Below are positions 26,747 to 34,930 of a stretch of DNA of 47,335 nucleotides, piece by piece. The stretch comes from an uncultured Desulfuromonadales bacterium (GTDB lineage Bacteria > Desulfobacterota > Desulfuromonadia > Geobacterales > CAIOGM01). Below the pieces are notes generated by a model. The model worked only from the letters and a program-made list of their open reading frames with translations, was not told where the DNA came from and made no database searches. Numbering within the stretch: the first letter of the stretch is position 1; every line of letters starts with the position of its first letter. Position numbers and translations under genes: made by a program. The DNA lies in contig CAIYUY010000107.1 of NCBI GenBank assembly GCA_903929485.1, positions 1-47,335 of the forward strand, read 5' to 3'.

Positions 26747-27454
26747 GTGTACAGAATTACTCCTAAAGGAGAGCAGATCAGGAGCATGTTCGGGGCCATC
26801 GCCCCTCGTTACGACTTTCTCAACCGTCTCCTGAGTCTGGGCATCGATCGACAATGGCGGCGTGTCGCGGTGAGCCTGGTCAGGTGCGGCAACCGGGGGA
26901 GGGTGCTGGATGTGGCCACCGGGACCGGCGATCTGGCCCTGGCGATCGCCGCCGCCACACAAGCCGATGTGCTGATTGCCGGCATTGACTTTTGCCGGGA
27001 GATGGTTGACATCGGCAGGGAGAAGGTGGCCGCTTCTCCCCATGCAGGGAGGATCGAGCTGACCGTTGCTCCCTGCGAAGAGATCCCCTTTCCCGACGGT
27101 TCTTTTGATTCCGTTACCATCGCCTTCGGCATTAGAAATGTCGTGGACCGTCCCCGGGGGCTTGCCGAAATGTATCGGATTCTGAAGCCTGGCGGGAATA
27201 CTGTCATTCTGGAATTCTCGACTCCCGTCATTCCGCTGTTCAAGGCTCTGTATTGCTGGTATTTCCTGAAGGTGCTTCCCGCAATCGGGGGGATTTTCTC
27301 CCAAAAAAGCGCTTATCGGTATCTTCCCGATTCCGTCCTGGAATTCCCCTCTCGCGAGGAGTTCAAGGGATTGATGACTCGCGCGGGTTTTCGCAATCTC
27401 ACCCACAGGGATCTGACGCTGGGCATCGCCACCATCTACTGCGGCGATAAATAA
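26747..27454 (+). CDS. ubiE: Demethylmenaquinone / ubiquinone methyltransferase MenG/UbiE
   Basis: 235 residues from the GTG at 26747 (VYRITPKGEQIRSMFGAIAP), with AAGGAT eight bases upstream. The frame is open further 5' but homologues start here. SAM-dependent C-methylation of the quinone ring, the last step of menaquinone synthesis. SAM motif I is VLDVATGTGDLALAIA. The family signatures are FGAIAPRYDFLNRLLSLGID, FPDGSFDSVTIAFGIRNVVD and MYRILKPGGNTVILEFSTP. In an anaerobic Desulfuromonadia cell the substrate is more likely demethylmenaquinone. It is divergent from the CdaA-YbbR gene. Confidence 0.94.
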   Translation: MYRITPKGEQIRSMFGAIAPRYDFLNRLLSLGIDRQWRRVAVSLVRCGNRGRVLDVATGTGDLALAIAAATQADVLIAGIDFCREMVDIGREKVAASPHAGRIELTVAPCEEIPFPDGSFDSVTIAFGIRNVVDRPRGLAEMYRILKPGGNTVILEFSTPVIPLFKALYCWYFLKVLPAIGGIFSQKSAYRYLPDSVLEFPSREEFKGLMTRAGFRNLTHRDLTLGIATIYCGDK

Positions 27455-27523
27455 CTTGCCGCATCCTAGCCTAAATTGCTCGGTATGGCAACAGGGGAAA
27501 CAGGGGCAAACTTAACCTCGTAA

Positions 27524-27677
27524 AAACATTCATCCACGAAGGAGACGAAGTTTTACGAAGAAAGCCAAGGTGATTCGCCGCAATAAAGATGCCATTCCTA
27601 CGGTTGTCATCCCGGGCGGTAGAGAGGAGCTGCTTCTGCTTGATTCACCAGCGGATCTTCACTTCGTTCAGGATGAC
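27524..27677. repeat. Degenerate word repeats upstream of purT
   Basis: The 333-bp gap before purT holds CCACGAAGGAGACGAAGTTT followed by TACGAAGAAAGCC (27532-27564). At 27650-27677 lies AGCGGATCTTCACTTCGTTC then AGGATGAC, a reverse-complement relative of the hairpin word at 21929 (GTCATCCTGAGCGAAGCGAA). No gene, promoter or riboswitch was recognised in the rest of the gap. Confidence 0.65.
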
Positions 27678-27787
27678 GGACGGCGGGTAGACTCTTTGTC
27701 GCGAATACCCGACCGGTTTTATTCCTGATGAGTTGTAACCTTTAAGTTGGTCACTTGATTGAAACGGGTTGATAGAGGGAGAAAGAG

Positions 27788-28969
27788 ATGGAGATCGGCA
27801 CACCGCTGAAGAAGGGGGCAACCCGACTGCTGCTGCTGGGGTCGGGGGAGCTGGGAAAAGAGGTGGCCATGGAGGCACAGCGGCTTGGCGTGGAGGTCAT
27901 CGCCGTGGATCGTTACCCCGACGCTCCGGCAATGCAGGTGGCCCATCGGAGCCATGTGATCAACATGCTGGACCGGGGAGAGCTGGAACGGGTAATCCGC
28001 CTGGAGCAACCGACCCATATCGTTCCGGAGATCGAGGCCATTGATACTCTGTTCCTGCTGGAGCTGGAACAGGAGGGGTTCACCGTCATCCCCACGGCCC
28101 GGGCTGCCAACCTGACCATGAACCGGGAGGGTATACGGACCCTTGCCGCCGAGGATCTGGGGCTCCCCACGGCGGACTATGCCTTCGCTTCGAACCTGGA
28201 GGAGTTTCGAGCCGCCGTGGGAAGCATCGGTCTCCCCTGCGTGGTCAAGCCGATCATGAGCTCGTCCGGCAAGGGGCAGAGCGTGGTGCGGGAAGAGGGG
28301 GAGATAGCAGCTGCCTGGGACTACGCCCTGGAAGGGGCGCGGGGGGGATCGGACCGGGTCATTGTGGAGGAGTTCATCCCCTTTGACTACGAGATCACCC
28401 TCCTCACGGTGAGGTATGCGGGAGGCACCCGTTGTTGTCCTCCCATCGGCCATATCCAGATCAGCGGGGATTACCACGAATCATGGCAGCCCATGGCCAT
28501 GGCGCCGGAGTTGCTGGCCGAAGCCCGACGTCAGGCCCATCTGGTTACCGATGCCCTGGGGGGGCGCGGTATTTTCGGCGTGGAGTTTTTTGTCAAGGGA
28601 GATATCGTCTACTTCAGCGAGGTTTCCCCCCGCCCCCACGATACGGGGATGGTCACCATGGTATCCCAGAATTTGTCGGAGTTTGAACTTCATGTTCGAG
28701 CCATCCTCGGTCTGCCGGTGCCGGAGATCGTTCTCCTTGCTCCGGCTGCGTCCCATGTCATCCTGGCTCAGGATTCCTGGCCGTTGGTCTCCTACGGCGG
28801 GATTGATGCCGCGTTGGCTGTTCCTGATTCAAAGCTTCGGCTTTTCGGTAAGCCCGACAGCCGAAAAGGGCGACGGATGGGGGTAGCCCTGGCCCTGGGG
28901 GAGGAGACAAATCAGGCCCGGCGTCGCGCGGAGCGGGCGGCCCATGCGGTAAGGATAATCAAAAACTAA
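27788..28969 (+). CDS. purT: Formate-dependent phosphoribosylglycinamide formyltransferase PurT
   Basis: 393 residues, ATP-grasp enzyme. It formylates glycinamide ribonucleotide using formate and ATP in purine synthesis, an alternative to folate-dependent PurN that suits formate-rich anaerobes. Visible features are the N-terminal [20 protein letters not shown] and [19 protein letters not shown], the ATP-grasp segment [17 protein letters not shown], the metal site [20 protein letters not shown] and [19 protein letters not shown]. Length matches the family. The ATG follows GAGGGAGAAAGAG. Confidence 0.97.
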   Translation: MEIGTPLKKGATRLLLLGSGELGKEVAMEAQRLGVEVIAVDRYPDAPAMQVAHRSHVINMLDRGELERVIRLEQPTHIVPEIEAIDTLFLLELEQEGFTVIPTARAANLTMNREGIRTLAAEDLGLPTADYAFASNLEEFRAAVGSIGLPCVVKPIMSSSGKGQSVVREEGEIAAAWDYALEGARGGSDRVIVEEFIPFDYEITLLTVRYAGGTRCCPPIGHIQISGDYHESWQPMAMAPELLAEARRQAHLVTDALGGRGIFGVEFFVKGDIVYFSEVSPRPHDTGMVTMVSQNLSEFELHVRAILGLPVPEIVLLAPAASHVILAQDSWPLVSYGGIDAALAVPDSKLRLFGKPDSRKGRRMGVALALGEETNQARRRAERAAHAVRIIKN

Positions 28970-29007
28970 CGTCCCGTAAAAACAGAAAATCAAAAAACAG
29001 ACTTTTC

Positions 29008-29152
29008 ACCGCAAAGACGCGAAGGACGCAAAGGAACCGCAAAGAAAACCCGACAGCAAGAAAACCGAATGGCTTTGGGGTAAATCCCAGAAGATTCCCG
29101 TCTCTTTCTTTCCTCCGGGTTTTCTTTGCGTACTTTGCGTCTTTGCGGTTCA
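29008..29152. repeat. Intergenic word repeat hairpin (CGCAAAGACGCGAAGG type)
   Basis: Left arm ACCGCAAAGACGCGAAGGAC continuing GCAAAGGAACCGCAAAGAAAA (29008-29048). The right arm is TTTTCTTTGCGTACTTTGCG continuing TCTTTGCGGTTC (about 29119-29151). The arms are reverse complements separated by about 70 bases. The right arm ends about 20 bases before the Rieske start codon and close to its TGGAGGT ribosome-binding site. Confidence 0.85.
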
Positions 29153-29173
29153 AAGGTTTTTTTGGAGGTATTC

Positions 29174-29476
29174 ATGATCTTCGCCGCTAAAACTTCGGAA
29201 ATCCCCAGCTTCGGCAAGAAGGTGGTGGCGTTGAACGGGAAGGCGCTCCTCCTCGTCAACGTCAAGGGAAATTTTTTCGCTTGCGACAACGAGTGCCCCC
29301 ACCAGGGAAGTCCCCTGACCGGGGGAATCGTCAAGGAGGGGTACATCTCCTGTCCTCGCCATGGCTATCGTTTTGAGCTCAAAACCGGAGCTTGCGCCGA
29401 CGCGCCCGCTTGTGAACTGAAGCTCTACCCGACGGAAGTCCGGGGGGACGAGCTCTTCGTGGATATTTCCCGGTAG
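29174..29476 (+). CDS. Small Rieske-type [2Fe-2S] protein
   Basis: 100 residues from the ATG at 29174 (GGAGGT upstream). The two cluster loops are CDNECPHQGSPLTGG and YISCPRHGYRFELKTG, giving the CxH and CxxH ligands of a ferredoxin-type Rieske protein. It has no signal or transmembrane segment, so it is soluble and cytoplasmic, like the ferredoxin components of dioxygenases or NirD-like proteins. No oxygenase or reductase partner is nearby, and its electron partners are unknown. It sits between purT and the rplU promoter, possibly as a single-gene unit. Confidence 0.9.
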   Translation: MIFAAKTSEIPSFGKKVVALNGKALLLVNVKGNFFACDNECPHQGSPLTGGIVKEGYISCPRHGYRFELKTGACADAPACELKLYPTEVRGDELFVDISR

Positions 29477-29490
29477 TCGCGAAAAAAAGC

Positions 29491-29519
29491 TTGACGCCCC
29501 GATCATTTTTGTCTATTTT
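29491..29519 (+). promoter_or_regulatory. Sigma-70 promoter of rplU-rpmA-obg
   Basis: TTGACG at 29491-29496, 17-base spacer, TATTTT at 29514-29519, about 40 bases before the rplU start codon. Confidence 0.7.
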
Positions 29520-29559
29520 CAGGTGCTCAACGAAAAAACGGCAAAAGGTGGTAATCCTT

Positions 29560-29868
29560 ATGTACGCAGTGGTCAGAACCGGAGGAAAGCAGTACAAGGT
29601 CTCCGAAGGTGAATTTCTCAAGGTAGAAAAGCTTCAGGGCGAGATCGGCGACAGCATCGAGCTCACCGAAGTTCTCATGGTAGGTGGCGATTCCATCGTC
29701 ATCGGTGCGCCGCTGGTTCCCAGCGCTTGCGTGATCGGAACCATTGTCCAGCAGGGGAAGGACAAGAAAATTCTGGTGTTCAAGTCCAAACGCCGGAAAG
29801 GGACTCGCAAACTGCGTGGCCACCGTCAACCCCGTACGATTCTCAAGATAGTACAGATCAAAGCCTGA
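29560..29868 (+). CDS. rplU: 50S ribosomal protein L21
   Basis: 102 residues from the ATG at 29560 (MYAVVRTGGKQYKVSEGE, the family's start). The upstream in-frame start overlaps the promoter and is rejected. The L21 signature KRRKGTRKLRGHRQPRTILK is near the C-terminus. It binds 23S rRNA and L20 in the large subunit. First gene of the rplU-rpmA-obg-proB-proA block. Confidence 0.97.
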   Translation: MYAVVRTGGKQYKVSEGEFLKVEKLQGEIGDSIELTEVLMVGGDSIVIGAPLVPSACVIGTIVQQGKDKKILVFKSKRRKGTRKLRGHRQPRTILKIVQIKA

Positions 29869-29898
29869 GCATTCTTGCCAGGGTAGGAGGATTCAGAT

Positions 29899-30156
29899 AT
29901 GGCTCATAAGAAAGCGGGAGGAAGCACCAGGAATGGTCGCGACTCCTCGGGACAGAGACTCGGCTGCAAGAAGTTCGGTGATGAGCAGGTGAGAGCCGGT
30001 AACATCATCTTCCGGCAGCACGGCACCAAGATCCATCCCGGTAATAACGTGGGATGCGGCAAGGATTATACTCTTTTTGCCCTTGTGGACGGCATAGTCA
30101 AGTACGAGCGGATGGGGAAGGATCGGAAGAAAGTTTCCGTTTATCCTGTAAATTAG
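29899..30156 (+). CDS. rpmA: 50S ribosomal protein L27
   Basis: 85 residues. It begins [20 protein letters not shown], the conserved N-terminal tail that reaches the peptidyl-transferase centre, followed by [20 protein letters not shown] and the core [12 protein letters not shown]. There is no Firmicutes-type N-terminal extension needing cleavage. It lies 30 bases after rplU with a GTAGGAGG ribosome-binding site. Confidence 0.98.
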   Translation: MAHKKAGGSTRNGRDSSGQRLGCKKFGDEQVRAGNIIFRQHGTKIHPGNNVGCGKDYTLFALVDGIVKYERMGKDRKKVSVYPVN

Positions 30157-30238
30157 AAATCCCTTGGAAGAGAATTCAGGGAGCCCGGAGCCGCAAAAGC
30201 TTCGGGCTTCTGTCGTTTGAGAAACAACAGGATTAATC

Positions 30239-31255
30239 ATGCAGTTTGTCGATGAAGTGAAAATTTTCGTTGCCTCCGGTCATGGCGGCGCCGGCTGTGT
30301 CTCCTTCCGTCGGGAGAAGTTTATCCCCTTCGGTGGTCCCGATGGCGGCGATGGCGGCAAGGGTGGGGATGTTGTTCTTGAAGCCACCTCGACCATCTCC
30401 ACTCTTCTGGATCTCCGTTACCGCCCCCATCAGAAGGCGGAGCGGGGACATCACGGCATGGGGAAGAATCGCCACGGAGCCAATGGAGAAGGGTTGCTGA
30501 TTCTCGTCCCCCCCGGAACCACCGTCAAGGATGCCGAAACCGGCGAGCTCCTGGCTGACCTTACCTCCGCGGGTGAACGGGTGATCCTTTTCAAGGGGGG
30601 ACGGGGAGGGCAGGGTAACGCCCGGTTTGCCTCGGCCACCAACAAGGCGCCCAAGTTCGCCCAGCCGGGTGAGGAGGGGGTGGAGCGGTGGCTCCGGTTG
30701 GAACTGAAGCTCATGGCCGATGTGGGGCTCCTGGGTTTTCCCAGTGTGGGCAAATCATCACTCATCGCCAAGATCTCGGCGGCCCGCCCCAAGATCGCCG
30801 ACTATCCCTTTACCACCCTGGTTCCCAACCTGGGGGTTGTCCTCTACAAGAATTATCGTTCCTTCGTGGTGGCCGATATCCCCGGGCTTATCGAGGGGGC
30901 GCACGAGGGGGCGGGATTGGGCTTAAGGTTTCTGCGTCACGTGGAGCGGACAGATTTTCTCCTTCATATTCTCGATCTTGCCTGGATGCCTGATCGTGAC
31001 CCTATCCGGGAGTTCGAGGCGCTCAATCGGGAACTGACCCTCTTCAGCGAAGAGCTGGGCCGGAAGAAGCAGATCGTCGTGGTCAACAAGATCGATCTCC
31101 CCCACGTGGGGGAAAACCTTGAGGAGATCCTCCCCTGGTTCCGGGAGCGGGGGATTCGACTCTTCCCCATCTCCGCCGCCACCGGCGAAGGGATCGAACC
31201 CCTTCTGGATGAAATCGCCCGCAATCTTTGGGGGGAGGCCGAAACGGAGTGGTAG
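30239..31255 (+). CDS. obgE: Obg/CgtA GTPase
   Basis: 338 residues. Essential GTPase that binds the 50S subunit during assembly and links growth to ppGpp. The glycine-rich Obg fold (1-158) begins [20 protein letters not shown]. The G domain (about 159-325) has G1 [10 protein letters not shown], switch [19 protein letters not shown]4 NKIDL and G5 SAATGEG. The chain ends soon after the G domain, without the longer C-terminal tail of E. coli ObgE. Placement after rplU-rpmA is typical. Confidence 0.97.
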   Translation: MQFVDEVKIFVASGHGGAGCVSFRREKFIPFGGPDGGDGGKGGDVVLEATSTISTLLDLRYRPHQKAERGHHGMGKNRHGANGEGLLILVPPGTTVKDAETGELLADLTSAGERVILFKGGRGGQGNARFASATNKAPKFAQPGEEGVERWLRLELKLMADVGLLGFPSVGKSSLIAKISAARPKIADYPFTTLVPNLGVVLYKNYRSFVVADIPGLIEGAHEGAGLGLRFLRHVERTDFLLHILDLAWMPDRDPIREFEALNRELTLFSEELGRKKQIVVVNKIDLPHVGENLEEILPWFRERGIRLFPISAATGEGIEPLLDEIARNLWGEAETEW

Positions 31256-31327
31256 TGTTTGCACTCCCGCTAACGGCATGGTAATCTTTTGCCCTGCGTG
31301 CAATGACCTGTATGTGGAGCGCCACTC

Positions 31328-32449
31328 ATGGGTAATGAATTTCTGAAAAGCGTCAGGCGGATCGTTATCAAGATCGGCAGCGGAGTCCTTGCCGGACAGG
31401 CGAGCGGACTTGATGACGCCGTCATGGCGGGGCTTGCCGGTGAGGTCGCGCGGCTTCGACATGATGGCCGGGAGGTCGTCATCGTCTCTTCCGGGGCCAT
31501 AGCCGCCGGTCGGAGAAAGCTGGGGCTGGAAGAGCGCCCCCGGACCATCCCTCAAAAACAGGCCACCGCCGCGGTGGGGCAGTCGCGGCTCATGCATGCC
31601 TATGAAAACGCCTTTGACCCCCATGGGTTTACGGTGGCTCAGCTCCTCCTCACCCGCGACGACTTGGCTAACCGCCACCGTTTCCTCAATGCCCGCGCCA
31701 CCATCCATACCCTCCTGGGGTATGGCGTTATCCCCATTATCAACGAGAACGACACCGTCGCCGTGGACGAGATCAAGTTCGGCGACAACGATAATCTCTC
31801 GGCCCTGGTCACCAATCTTGCCGATGCTCAGCTCCTTATGATCCTCACCGACATCGACGGTTTCTACGACGCCGATCCCCGGAGTAAACCCGACGCCCGT
31901 CTTATCCATCTGGTGAGGAAGATCACCAAGGAGGTGGAGCATGCGGCGGGGGGAACCGGTTCCAATCTGGGAACCGGAGGGATGGCCACCAAGGTAGCGG
32001 CTGCCAAGCGGGCGGGGCAGTACGGGGTTCCCACCTTCATGCTCAACGGCAAGCGGCCGGAGCTTATCGCCCGGGCGCTGGCGGGTGAAGAGGTGGGGAC
32101 CCTTTTTCTCCCCTCGGGAAAAAGCCTGACCAGCCGCAAGCACTGGATCGCTCACACCCTGCGTCCGGCCGGGCGGATCATCGTGGATGATGGCGCACGG
32201 GGAGCCCTTGCCGATCATGGCCGGAGTCTTCTTCCCTCGGGGATTATCAGGGTTGAGGGGAGCTTCCATCGGGGGGCCTGCGTCCGGGTCTGCGGAGCGG
32301 ACGAACTGGAATTCTGCCGGGGTATCGTTGATTACTCTTCCGCCGAGATTCAGATCATTCTCGGCCACCGGAGCAGCGAGATCGAAGAGATCCTCGGCTA
32401 CCGCTACACCGACGAGATCATCCACCGGGATAATCTGGTGGTACCATAA
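31328..32449 (+). CDS. proB: Glutamate 5-kinase
   Basis: 373 residues. First step of proline synthesis, phosphorylating glutamate. The N-terminal amino-acid kinase domain (about 1-260) has [47 protein letters not shown] and [15 protein letters not shown]. The C-terminal PUA domain (about 275-370) starts [20 protein letters not shown]. Both are complete. It lies 73 bases after obg and 12 bases before proA, in the same operon. Confidence 0.97.
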   Translation: MGNEFLKSVRRIVIKIGSGVLAGQASGLDDAVMAGLAGEVARLRHDGREVVIVSSGAIAAGRRKLGLEERPRTIPQKQATAAVGQSRLMHAYENAFDPHGFTVAQLLLTRDDLANRHRFLNARATIHTLLGYGVIPIINENDTVAVDEIKFGDNDNLSALVTNLADAQLLMILTDIDGFYDADPRSKPDARLIHLVRKITKEVEHAAGGTGSNLGTGGMATKVAAAKRAGQYGVPTFMLNGKRPELIARALAGEEVGTLFLPSGKSLTSRKHWIAHTLRPAGRIIVDDGARGALADHGRSLLPSGIIRVEGSFHRGACVRVCGADELEFCRGIVDYSSAEIQIILGHRSSEIEEILGYRYTDEIIHRDNLVVP

Positions 32450-32461
32450 GGAGTGTGGATC

Positions 32462-33718
32462 ATGACCATCGCCCAACAGATTGCCGCCATCGCCAGGGAC
32501 GCCAGAAAGGCCTCTCATCTCATCTCCCGACTATCCTCCACCGTCAAGAATGATCTCCTTACCGCCATGGCTGATGCCCTGGTGGCGGCCACGGAGATAC
32601 TCATGGCGGAAAACCGGAAAGATCTGGAGGCCGGGGAGGAGAAGGGGCTTCCCGCACCCCTGTTGGATCGGCTGATGCTGGACGAGAAGCGGATAGCGGC
32701 CATGGCCGACGGATTGCGCCAAGTGGCGCTCCTCCCCGATCCGGTGGGGGAGGTGACCAAGATGTGGAAGCGTCCCAATGAACTCATGGTGGGAAAGATG
32801 CGGATACCGCTGGGGGTCATCGGCATCATCTTCGAATCGCGCCCCAACGTCACCGCTGATGCCGCTGCTCTCTGCCTCAAGGCGGGGAATGGAGTCATCC
32901 TCCGGGGGGGCTCCGAGGCGTTCCACTCCAACATGGCCATTGCCGCTATTTTGCGCGGGGAGATGCGCCGCGCCGGCGTCCCGGAGGCTGCCTTGGCGGT
33001 GATCCCCTTCATCGAGAGGGAGGGGGTGCTGGAGATGCTGAAGCAGGATGAGTGCATCGACCTCATCATCCCGAGGGGGGGGGAGAGCCTTATCCGGTTC
33101 GTGGTGGAGCACTCCCGGATTCCGGTGATCAAGCATTACAAGGGGGTTTGCCACCTCTTCGTGGATGCCGCGGCCGACTTCGACATGGCGGAGCGGATCA
33201 TCGTCAACGCCAAGACCCAGCGACCCGGCGTCTGTAACGCCTTGGAGACTCTCCTCATTCACAAGGACGTGGCCGAGAGCTTTATTCCCCGCATTGCCGC
33301 AACCCTCTCAGCCATGCAGGTTGAGCTTCGTGGTGACGATTCCTTCCGGCAGTTTGCTCCCATCGCCGCAACCGCCACCGAAGAGGACTGGTACGCCGAG
33401 TATCTGGACCTGATCCTTGCCTGCCGGGTGGTGGACGGGCTGGATGAGGCCATAGACCATATTAATCAGTATGGTTCCCTCCATACGGAAGTAATTATCA
33501 CCGCAAATTATCACAATGCCCAGCGGTTCATCCGTGAGGTCAATTCCAGTTGCGTGGTGGTTAACGCTTCCACCCGTTTTGCCGACGGCAACCAGTTGGG
33601 TTTGGGGGCCGAGATCGGCATCTCCACCACCAAGCTTCACTCTTTCGGCCCCATGGGGCTGGAGGATCTCACCACCACCAAGTTCATCGTCTACGGCGAC
33701 GGGCAGATCAGGGAGTAG
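32462..33718 (+). CDS. proA: Gamma-glutamyl phosphate reductase
   Basis: 418 residues from the ATG at 32462 (AAGGAG upstream at 32449; a GTG three codons earlier is less likely). It reduces gamma-glutamyl phosphate to the semialdehyde in proline synthesis and works with ProB as a complex. Aldehyde dehydrogenase fold, with IFESRPNVTADAAALCLKAG in the cofactor domain and the catalytic Cys in QRPGVCNALETLLIH. Anchor motifs near the end are NASTRFADGNQLGLGAEIGI and TKLHSFGPMGLEDLTT. The stop codon TAG is part of the GTAGGGGC end of a palindromic repeat. Confidence 0.97.
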   Translation: MTIAQQIAAIARDARKASHLISRLSSTVKNDLLTAMADALVAATEILMAENRKDLEAGEEKGLPAPLLDRLMLDEKRIAAMADGLRQVALLPDPVGEVTKMWKRPNELMVGKMRIPLGVIGIIFESRPNVTADAAALCLKAGNGVILRGGSEAFHSNMAIAAILRGEMRRAGVPEAALAVIPFIEREGVLEMLKQDECIDLIIPRGGESLIRFVVEHSRIPVIKHYKGVCHLFVDAAADFDMAERIIVNAKTQRPGVCNALETLLIHKDVAESFIPRIAATLSAMQVELRGDDSFRQFAPIAATATEEDWYAEYLDLILACRVVDGLDEAIDHINQYGSLHTEVIITANYHNAQRFIREVNSSCVVVNASTRFADGNQLGLGAEIGISTTKLHSFGPMGLEDLTTTKFIVYGDGQIRE

Positions 33719-33735
33719 GGGCGGTTCGCGAACCG
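33715..33735. repeat. GTAGGGGC-type palindrome, partial copy at the proA stop codon
   Basis: GTAGGGGCGGTTCGCGAACC G, where the core GGTTCGCGAACC is a perfect palindrome. The right end GCCCCTAC is degraded to TGCCGTG. The TAG of the left end is the proA stop codon. Confidence 0.7.
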
Positions 33736-33803
33736 TGCCGTGTTGGTCAGCAACAATACCCGACACTTCCAAAGGATACCCGGACTTATAAGTGCTGACT
33801 GGG

Positions 33804-33852
33804 TGTAGTCGTAGGGTGCGCACCATGAACCCGGTGACAACCTACGACTACA
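33804..33852. repeat. 12-bp perfect inverted repeat downstream of proA
   Basis: TGTAGTCGTAGG (33804-33815) pairs with CCTACGACTACA (33841-33852), with loop GTGCGCACCATGAACCCGGT then GACAA. The left arm and GTGCGCAC of this element recur at 34909-34926 before the type ISP remnant. The 322-bp gap from proA to the next gene otherwise holds the proA terminator and no gene. Confidence 0.8.
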
Positions 33853-33892
33853 GGAAGTGAACTACCTCAAGGTCGCGTCCCTCAAGGCCGAA

Positions 33893-33927
33893 AAGGTGTG
33901 CATGATTTTATCATGCACACCTTTTTT
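33893..33927 (+). terminator. Rho-independent terminator downstream of proA
   Basis: AAGGTGTGCATGA (33893-33905), loop TTTTA, TCATGCACACCTT (33911-33923), then T-tract. Strong 13-bp stem; it closes the rplU-to-proA operon. Confidence 0.9.
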
Positions 33928-34040
33928 CTTTTGAAGGTAGGTGGAATAATAATCATCTCTTGCAATGCGCAGTTGTTTTGTACACAATCAAGTGCGGATT
34001 CGGGAAGGTGGAGATAGGCTGTCCGGAAACGAGGTGTTGT

Positions 34041-34556
34041 ATGTCCGTGGTCATGACAAGGGAAGAAATCGGCCTCTATCTTAGGCAGCTTAATGACGAA
34101 CTTGCGTCTGAGGAGGTAATTGGTGAAATCTGCCTGTATGGCGGAGCGGTAATGTGCCTGGTGTTTGATGCCCGTCCGGCGACACGCGATGTGGACGCAG
34201 TCTTCAGACCTGCCAACACCGTAAGATTGGCGGCCTTAACTGTGGCGGAAAAAAATGACCTTCCTCCGGAGTGGCTGAATGACGCAGTGATGGCTTTTAC
34301 TTCTGATCATGAACAAACACGTATTTTGGCGGAGTACTCTCACCTCACTATTTATTACGCGGAGCCGCGTTATCTGCTGGCCATGAAGGCTATTGCCGCT
34401 CGAGCCGACCTTGATCGGAAAGATATGGAGTTTCTGGTCAAACATTTGGAAATAACGACTGCGGAAGAGGTGTTTTTAATAATCGAGGAGTTCTACCCAA
34501 AACGCAAGATAAAACCGGCGACGCAGTTTGCCGTAGAGGAGATGTTTGAGCAATGA
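34041..34556 (+). CDS. DUF6036-like nucleotidyltransferase
   Basis: 171 residues from the ATG at 34041 (GAGGTG upstream). The region EICLYGGAVMCLVFDARPAT followed by RDVDAVF is the GG...(T)xDxD core of a minimal nucleotidyltransferase, as in DUF6036 and AbiEii-type proteins. The later SHLTIYYAEPRYLLAMKAIA and ARADLDRKDMEF fits the helix that follows the core. Such proteins are toxins or regulators in toxin-antitoxin and abortive-infection pairs. The next gene overlaps by ATGA. A defence role is inference; no biochemical activity can be read from the sequence beyond likely NTP and metal binding. Confidence 0.75.
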   Translation: MSVVMTREEIGLYLRQLNDELASEEVIGEICLYGGAVMCLVFDARPATRDVDAVFRPANTVRLAALTVAEKNDLPPEWLNDAVMAFTSDHEQTRILAEYSHLTIYYAEPRYLLAMKAIAARADLDRKDMEFLVKHLEITTAEEVFLIIEEFYPKRKIKPATQFAVEEMFEQ

Positions 34557-34909
34557 AGTCGCTGCAAACCTACCAAAGGGAGATGGACGCACACCTTGCG
34601 GATCATTGGGAAATCCCCTTCAAGCAGTTTGTCGACGACTTCCGCCGAGAGCGGGATCTTTCCGCCTTGGCGTTGCCGGATTTCCGCGGTAATCCCCGTG
34701 TGGCGGCGCTCATGGCCTCAACCATCGAATATCTTTGTCGTGAGCAAGGTCTGGCAAATCCGGACTGGACCTGGCAGGTCCCCGCACTGGAACGCCCTTG
34801 GTTTGTCTCCGGTTTTGAAAGTCTGAAAGCTCTCGCCATAGCCGAAAGTCCGGTGCAGTACAGGCGACGGCTGATTTTTGTGTTGAGTAACTTTCTGGAG
34901 AGGGTGTAA
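34553..34909 (+). CDS. Hypothetical partner of the DUF6036-like protein
   Basis: 118 residues, helical, no signal or membrane segment. It has DHWEIPFKQFVDDFRRERDL, NPRVAALMASTIEYLCREQG and PWFVSGFESLKALAIAESPV. I do not recognise a named domain. It overlaps the nucleotidyltransferase gene by ATGA (34553), so the two are translationally coupled and probably form a complex. This is the geometry of an antitoxin-toxin or two-gene abortive-infection cassette. The right boundary is a fragment of the GTCGTAGGGTGCGCAC repeat. Confidence 0.65.
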   Translation: MKSLQTYQREMDAHLADHWEIPFKQFVDDFRRERDLSALALPDFRGNPRVAALMASTIEYLCREQGLANPDWTWQVPALERPWFVSGFESLKALAIAESPVQYRRRLIFVLSNFLERV

Positions 34910-34930
34910 GTCGTAGGGTGCGCACGGTTT

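Noticed and set aside
30923-32518. 531-residue minus-strand open frame opposite obg and proB
   Set aside because: Antisense shadow of two well-supported genes; low-complexity Gly/Pro/His composition and no ribosome-binding site of note.
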